Part shown: positions 61,790 through 64,000 of the stretch, in pieces
Layout: every line of letters starts with the position of its first letter
Numbering within the stretch: position 1 is the stretch's first letter
Assembly: GCA_012845835.1 (NCBI GenBank)
Contig: JABAKD010000025.1
Coordinates: 17,969,476-18,033,475, forward strand
Direction of reading: 5' to 3'
Length of the DNA stretch: 64,000 nucleotides
DNA from: Undaria pinnatifida
Taxonomy: Eukaryota > Sar > Phaeophyceae > Laminariales > Alariaceae
Notes under the pieces: generated by a model
What the model was told of the DNA's origin: nothing
The model's database searches: none
What the model saw: only the letters and a program-made list of their open reading frames with translations
Position numbers and translations under genes: made by a program

Positions 61790-64000
61790 GACTCTCGTCT
61801 CTCTAACACCAACACCCCGTAACAAAAGGTAGACTTCCCCCTCCACCTCTACTCCGTTTACAGCACAAGCAAAGCCAGACGGTTCTGGTCATGCTTAAGC
61901 TGTTTGCGACGCATGGACCCTCGGACGAGTGGTGCTCTTGCTGGTGTTGTCGTGTTGCGGCGGATTGACATAATTGTTACATGAAACCCCGTGGCGGAAT
62001 GCTGCCTAGGTCTGTATAACGCCGATCAGTCTAGAAAGGGTGCCGCTCGCGGCTTCAGTCCAAAAAACCCACAAAACCAAACGAGGGAAAAAGGAACCTG
62101 AACTTGATCTGAAACGAGTGTGAGTGACTGCGAACCGAGCTTGAGTACAGCTATCGTTACCGTGAGGCATTGTTGGAGGTTTCATCCAGAGATCTGTTAT
62201 ATTGTACAAGCGCTTGGAAGAGGACTGCGTGAGACGAGACTGGTGTTTGCAGGCAGCTGTTGCAACAAGAAGACGGGAGGGATCAGCCTGAGGGTAGACG
62301 CGGAGGAAACGAACTAGAAGCGGTGAGAGAGTTGGGACAAGGGATTGGAGACTTGAGTACGTGTGACTAAAATAGCTCTTTATCCGTTTGTTACATGGGG
62401 CTTCAGCTGGGATACGTGTGGGTTGATAGTCTCGCTTGACGCAGGTAGAAGTACGGTCGTAAATGCGCAGGTAGAAGTGCAGCTGCATGCCGGCCCATTT
62501 TTGGTTGAAATAATGCATAAAATAGAGTGTGGAAAGAAAGGAGTATTCTAAATATGAATGAATTTTACAGGATGTTGAAGAGAACTCCATGGCAGTTCAA
62601 CTCTATATATTCATGTTGAAAATCTCGCTCGTGTAACAAAATCTCGCTTGAATCAGTATCACGAACCCCACACGCTGCAGGAAAACCACAGGAAGACGCC
62701 GCAGAAATGTAAGCAGCAGTACAGGAGGCCGCATGAGTGATGAGAATCGGTGGTCGTGATCTCTAGATAGTGGAGGCGAGGAATGAGACGCTTGATAGTT
62801 TATACATGATGAGTCACGCAGTCCATGCTACGCACAGCAGTACATACAGAGAGCGAACGAGATTCTCCCCGCTTTGATTGACTTCATTGTTTTTTTTTGT
62901 ATGCGATGCAGACGAAACATTGGTATGCATTAATGGTATAAATTGCTCCGCAAATCATGCATTTTTTTGCTTTCGTGCTCGTACTTACTCTTACGACGAG
63001 TACTTCTGCATTGTTGTACCAGGTATGTATGCCATCGTGCTGTATACGTGCGTATCATACGTTCTGTATGTCGTTGAAGGTTGTGACAGGTCGTATGTAC
63101 GTAATACTTAATGTGGCACGAGTACTGTGGTTATGTCTTCATGTTGGGCATGTAGGAGACAGTACACGTATGGCCTCTGACTGACTCAAAATGCGCCAAA
63201 TCAGTTGAAAGCTAGACAAAGTAGACAAATCCAGCAGGCTGGCCAATGACAGGTGCCCTAGCGTGTGATATGCACCTGGTTTTTTGTTAGTAGTGCTGTA
63301 CCAGTTTTGACACCAAACTGTGTATACCTGATTTAGCCTAAAAAAATATTTTTTTGTTTGTTTGGGTATCAGTACGTACTCAATCGATAACGGATGCATA
63401 CAGCAAGCGATGGTACAATGCGATATCACAACTGGAGTGTATTTTGACAATATCCGTAAACCAAATTTTTCAAATTTTGAACTGGAAAAGACATACATGC
63501 ATCCCTGCCTGCTAGTAAGCCTTGCCTACATGCAAGTTGGGGGGGTATTTATGTAGGCAGGATGGTGAGAAGGGAGTAACATGGACTGTTGAGCCAGTAA
63601 CATAATGTAGTAATAAAAATGTTCTACATCATTTGCTCATACATATACCTACTACTGCTGTATAGACTATATGGTCAAAACAGTGTACGGTTGTGAGTAT
63701 AGAGTATTATATGTATACGTCATTATTGGGGTTACTTGTTTGTTGCACCTTGTATCGCACGAGAAATCGATTGGTCTGGAGGATTAGCAATTGCTGTGCG
63801 GAAGAATAGTATACAGGTTGGTCTTGCTTATTGTACCTTGTATAGAATAATACACAAGTTGGTATTTATACTACGCGAAATCGTAATCTACGGGCTGGGT
63901 TATTTTGGAAAAATATAGCAAGGGCAGACTAAGTTTTATAAAATGTAGGAAGTAGATTAAAGAATACGAGACCAATAGGACATCGGGAAAGGATTATCAT
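61790..64000. other. AT-rich DNA, no gene seen
   Basis: Open frames here (for example minus 62590-62006) lack coding character and splice context. One TACCAGGTA at about 63018. No terminal repeats found. Confidence 0.45.

Overview
The window is nuclear DNA of an intron-rich, repeat-laden eukaryote. Conserved proteins are cut into exons of 65 to 390 bases by GT-AG introns (one GC-AG) of 69 bases to 9 kb, and the space between is filled with retrotransposons, SINE-like repeats, MITEs and minisatellites. The gene set is an organelle-type seryl-tRNA synthetase with a presequence, a heme-oxygenase-like split-barrel/DUF2470 protein of the kind found in plastids, a TCAB1/WRAP53 WD40 protein and the Sec61 gamma subunit. 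With the TTAGGG-like motifs this suggests an alga, perhaps a photosynthetic stramenopile such as a brown alga. That assignment is inference; no rRNA or organelle marker is present.

Layout. 1-5.1 kb: 3' part of a WRAP53 (TCAB1) gene on the plus strand. 5.4-14.3 kb: SEC61G on the minus strand, two exons separated by an 8.7-kb intron that holds a 1.7-kb dispersed repeat, a MITE and a 4-kb terminal-inverted-repeat element with decayed DNA-binding ORFs and two 41-bp satellite arrays. 14.27-14.73 kb: divergent promoter. 14.7-33.25 kb: seryl-tRNA synthetase, ten exons over 18.5 kb, with 9.0-kb and 4.8-kb introns containing an inverted copy of the 1.7-kb repeat, SINEs, an LTR-type element and a MITE with a telomere-like core. 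33.5-38.2 kb: heme-oxygenase-like protein on the minus strand, eight visible exons, tail-to-tail with the synthetase. 38-44 kb: duplicated non-coding repeats and a small unrecognised coding stretch. 44.5-47.7 kb: decayed transposon-associated 3'-5' exonuclease gene. 49.1-51.1 kb: cluster of tRNA-related SINEs. 51.1-58.35 kb: complete Ty1/copia element on the minus strand with near-identical LTRs, a 5-bp target duplication and a primer site matching the anticodon arm of initiator tRNA-Met, inserted into a SINE. 58.4-64 kb: more SINEs, a zinc-finger-like ORF, a repeat-containing pseudogene and featureless AT-rich DNA.

The four host genes form a strict + - + - array (tail-to-tail, head-to-head, tail-to-tail) with short intergenic gaps of about 220 to 460 bp. 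Nearly all expansion has occurred inside introns. The most unusual genome-wide signal is a 9-base word (TACCAGGTA or its complement) seen 29 times by eye where about 0.5 is expected, always outside the exons I could define.
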